From the NCBI RefSeq assembly GCF_000829455.1, contig NZ_JXAK01000001.1, positions 186,001 through 250,000 of the forward strand: DNA of 64,000 bases, given 5' to 3'. Made by a program: the position numbers and the translations under genes. This document shows, piece by piece, positions 62,425 through 64,000 of this stretch. This DNA comes from Gordoniibacillus kamchatkensis (lineage in GTDB: Bacteria; Bacillota; Bacilli; Paenibacillales; NBRC-103111). How positions within the stretch are numbered: the stretch's first letter is position 1; every line of letters starts with the position of its first letter. The notes below the pieces were generated by a model, which saw only the letters and a list, made by a program, of their open reading frames with translations, did no database searches and was not told the DNA's origin.

Positions 62425-62473
62425 AAAAAGCTTCGCCCTTCAAGCCGCATAGGCTTGCCGGGCGAAGCTTTTT
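62425..62473 (-). terminator. Terminator of the YheC/D-like gene
   Basis: AAAAGCTTCGCCC (62426-62438) pairs with GGGCGAAGCTTTT (62460-62472), with a smaller CAAGCC/GGCTTG stem inside the loop. On the minus strand it ends in a run of T (62429-62423). It overlaps the last two bases of the gene. Confidence 0.75.
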
Positions 62474-63305
62474 ATTTGCGCCTCCGTATTTTTGCGATCC
62501 CGAGTCCGTACCGTTTCGGGAGCGGCTTCAGGATTCGCTTCGGTCGATGCCTTTTCCAATACGCGTACACTTTGCGGAACACTCTTTTGTCGGGCAGCTT
62601 GCGGAAAATGTACGGGTCCGGCGCCGTATTCACTTCAAGAATCCACGGCAGCACCTGATTGTCGACGGCAACGTCGATGCCGATCTCCTTCAGCCCCGGA
62701 TACCGATTCGTCAGCGTCTGGCCAACCTTTACCCCGAGCGTGCGCAGCTCTTGCAGGAACGACGACTTGCGCGATGCCGGCAAATAGTGTTCCATCAGCT
62801 TCTCCACAGGCACGAGCGTTCCTCCGTTATGAACGTTCGTCACCACTTTGCGCGGGTCCCCGACCCGTCCGATGATGCCGGTCGTCTCCCAGTTCCCTTT
62901 CGTATTTTTCTGTACCATGACGCGAATGTCAAACCGCTTCTTGCGGTAAGTCAGCAAATGGATGCCTTGCTGAATCAGATAGCTCCGGACGCTTGTAAGC
63001 TTGAGCAGAGAGCGGCTCATCTCACCAAACGAGTCGAACTGTCTCTTTTTCAGCCCGCGCTGATACCGGTACGGCTGCGGCGTATTAGGGCGCCACTCGA
63101 CGCGAATGACGCCGTTGCCGAATGCGCCGATGCTTGGCTTTACATACACCATCTTGTGCTGATGAAGCATTTCCTCCAACGTGGCGGCCGTCAGCTTCTT
63201 CGTCGGCGGAATGTGCCGGCCGATCGCCGGATCGCTGAGCAGCACTTTCGTTTTGGCCCATTTGCTGTGCACGTAACGTCTATATCGAATCGCTCTTCGC
63301 TTCAT
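62472..63305 (-). CDS. YheC/YheD-family ATP-grasp protein
   Basis: 277 aa. The ATP-grasp pattern typical of YheC/YheD endospore-coat-associated proteins is seen: VYVKPSIGAFGNGVIRV (first ATP-binding Lys), YLIQQGIHLLTYRKKRFDIRVMVQ, and the metal-binding end IDVAVDNQVLPWILEVNTAP. The reaction is unknown (acid-amine ligation is the superfamily theme). ATG 63305 follows GGGAGGGG; upstream in-frame sequence belongs to the overlapping glycosyltransferase. The overlap (26 bases) implies translational coupling. Confidence 0.85.
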   Translation of the reverse strand: MKRRAIRYRRYVHSKWAKTKVLLSDPAIGRHIPPTKKLTAATLEEMLHQHKMVYVKPSIGAFGNGVIRVEWRPNTPQPYRYQRGLKKRQFDSFGEMSRSLLKLTSVRSYLIQQGIHLLTYRKKRFDIRVMVQKNTKGNWETTGIIGRVGDPRKVVTNVHNGGTLVPVEKLMEHYLPASRKSSFLQELRTLGVKVGQTLTNRYPGLKEIGIDVAVDNQVLPWILEVNTAPDPYIFRKLPDKRVFRKVYAYWKRHRPKRILKPLPKRYGLGIAKIRRRK

Positions 63306-64000
63306 GAAGCCCCTCCCGCTGTACGATATGCGCTGCTGCGTTACCGGCCTTGCCCGCACCGGCCCGATGGAGCAAAACCGTCCGTTCGGGCTGCGCGTTT
63401 TCGGACGGACCGGTTTTCTCCGCCGCCGGGCCGCTGCTTTTTGCAGCAATGCCGTTCGTTCGCAATCGCCCGTGCAGCGAATCGCCGTATACGGCTGCGA
63501 GCTTCCGCGCCGTAACGGGCCAGCCGAATTGTTGGGCAGCGTCCTCCCGCGCTTGCTTTCCGAGCTTGCGCGCAAGCTCGGGGTCGGCTGCGAGCCGCGC
63601 GATGGCGAGGCCGAGCGCTGCCGGACTCCGGTAATCGTTCACGAGGAACCCGTTATGCCCGTCTTTCACGATCTCGCCGATGCCGCCGATGCGGGACGCC
63701 ACAACGGGGACGCCGCTCGCCATCGCTTCCACGTTGACGAGCCCGAACGCCTCGTGCCGCTGGGAAGGGCAGACGAAACAATCGGCGGCGCGGTATATGC
63801 GGTCAATGGAGCGGTGCGACAGCAGTCCGGTAAACTTCGCCCGAACGCCAAGCTTTTTCGCCAGCCCCTTCAGCCCGCTTATATACGCGCGCTTCCCGCC
63901 GCCGGCGACGATGACTCTCGCTTTCGGCTGCACGCGGTACACATGCCGCATCGCCTTCAGCAGCACCGGTATCCCTTTGCGCGGAATGACCCGGCCCACA
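63280..64000 (-). CDS. GT4-family glycosyltransferase, 5' end outside the window (CotSA-like)
   Basis: C-terminal ~240 residues of a GT-B glycosyltransferase. GRVIPRKGIPVLLKAM, the donor-site AYRAADCFVCPSQRHEAFGLVNVEAMASGVPVV (E-x7-E arrangement in HEAFGLVNVEAM) and IVKDGHNGFLV are family-4 marks. The N-terminal domain lies beyond 64000. The final ~60 residues (GRLRTNGIAAKSS onward) are a low-complexity tail not typical of the family. Coupling to a YheC/D-like gene recalls the cotSA-cotS region of Bacillus spore coats, so a spore-surface role is inferred. Confidence 0.85.
   Translation of the reverse strand, partial: VGRVIPRKGIPVLLKAMRHVYRVQPKARVIVAGGGKRAYISGLKGLAKKLGVRAKFTGLLSHRSIDRIYRAADCFVCPSQRHEAFGLVNVEAMASGVPVVASRIGGIGEIVKDGHNGFLVNDYRSPAALGLAIARLAADPELARKLGKQAREDAAQQFGWPVTARKLAAVYGDSLHGRLRTNGIAAKSSGPAAEKTGPSENAQPERTVLLHRAGAGKAGNAAAHIVQREGLHEAKSDSI

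Noticed and set aside
62412-63515. 367-codon plus-strand open frame opposite the YheC/D-like gene
   Set aside because: Antisense shadow; it begins at the terminator hairpin and contains no recognisable motif.

Overview
The window looks like chromosome of a spore-forming, carbohydrate-scavenging Bacillota, most likely Paenibacillus or a close relative. This is inferred from gene content: an SspI-type spore protein, four GerPA/PF-like germination proteins, a SpoVB-type flippase, a YheC/D-like protein next to a CotSA-like glycosyltransferase, YesM/YesN and Lpl-type sugar importers, a bacillithiol-type DinB enzyme, and strong GGAGG ribosome binding sites. No rRNA, tRNA, CRISPR array, prophage or transposase gene was seen.

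Layout. (1) 1-6.5 kb, minus strand: an AtuA-like / DUF4387 / YdjC operon containing a decayed serine hydrolase, followed by a YesM/YesN two-component system. The start codon of one more minus-strand gene lies at the left edge. A ~41-bp element is shared by the upstream regions of that gene and of the AtuA operon. (2) 6.5-9.2 kb: a LysR stub, YcgQ, a truncated CobW/YciC GTPase and a Zur-like regulator (zinc theme). (3) 9.2-16.8 kb: a DacF-like carboxypeptidase, copA/copZ/csoR with two CsoR boxes, a membrane hydroxylase and a YcnJ-like CopC-CopD protein. Two copies of a non-autonomous mobile element lie here, one with an 8-bp target duplication. (4) 17-25 kb: a modular GH43 enzyme with an AraC regulator, a CzrA/CDF metal-efflux pair, a Fur-box FTR1 iron permease, an ECF41 sigma factor divergent from its carboxymuconolactone decarboxylase partner, and a DJ-1 protein. 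(5) 25-28 kb: a SpoVB-like flippase, a BstA-like enzyme and a methyltransferase. (6) 28-41 kb: two ABC sugar importers (one with a GH13 glucosidase and a TIM-barrel isomerase), each divergent from one of two paralogous LacI regulators. (7) 41-48 kb: an ArsR-type regulator, a TrmH-family methyltransferase, and a MurR-like / ABC / murQ operon for N-acetylmuramic acid. (8) 48-49.1 kb: a repeat-rich non-coding kilobase. (9) 49-52 kb: a methyltransferase, the GerP-like quartet, sspI and a HAD phosphatase. (10) 52-56.3 kb: a LacI-controlled operon of two Gfo/Idh/MocA dehydrogenases and a ThuA protein. (11) 56.4-62.3 kb: a membrane AraC regulator and an Lpl-type ABC importer. (12) 62.4-64 kb: a YheC/D-like protein and a truncated glycosyltransferase.

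All four ABC importers lack an ATPase gene, so they probably share an MsmX-type ATPase encoded elsewhere. Seven otherwise intact genes (YesN, YcgQ, GH43, SpoVB, ThuA, the 56-kb AraC and the first LacI) and one GerP-like gene are broken by single-base gains or losses, nearly all in short homopolymers. This looks more like uncorrected sequencing indels than gene decay. The genes at 4.5, 6.5 and 8 kb, by contrast, look truly decayed or truncated.
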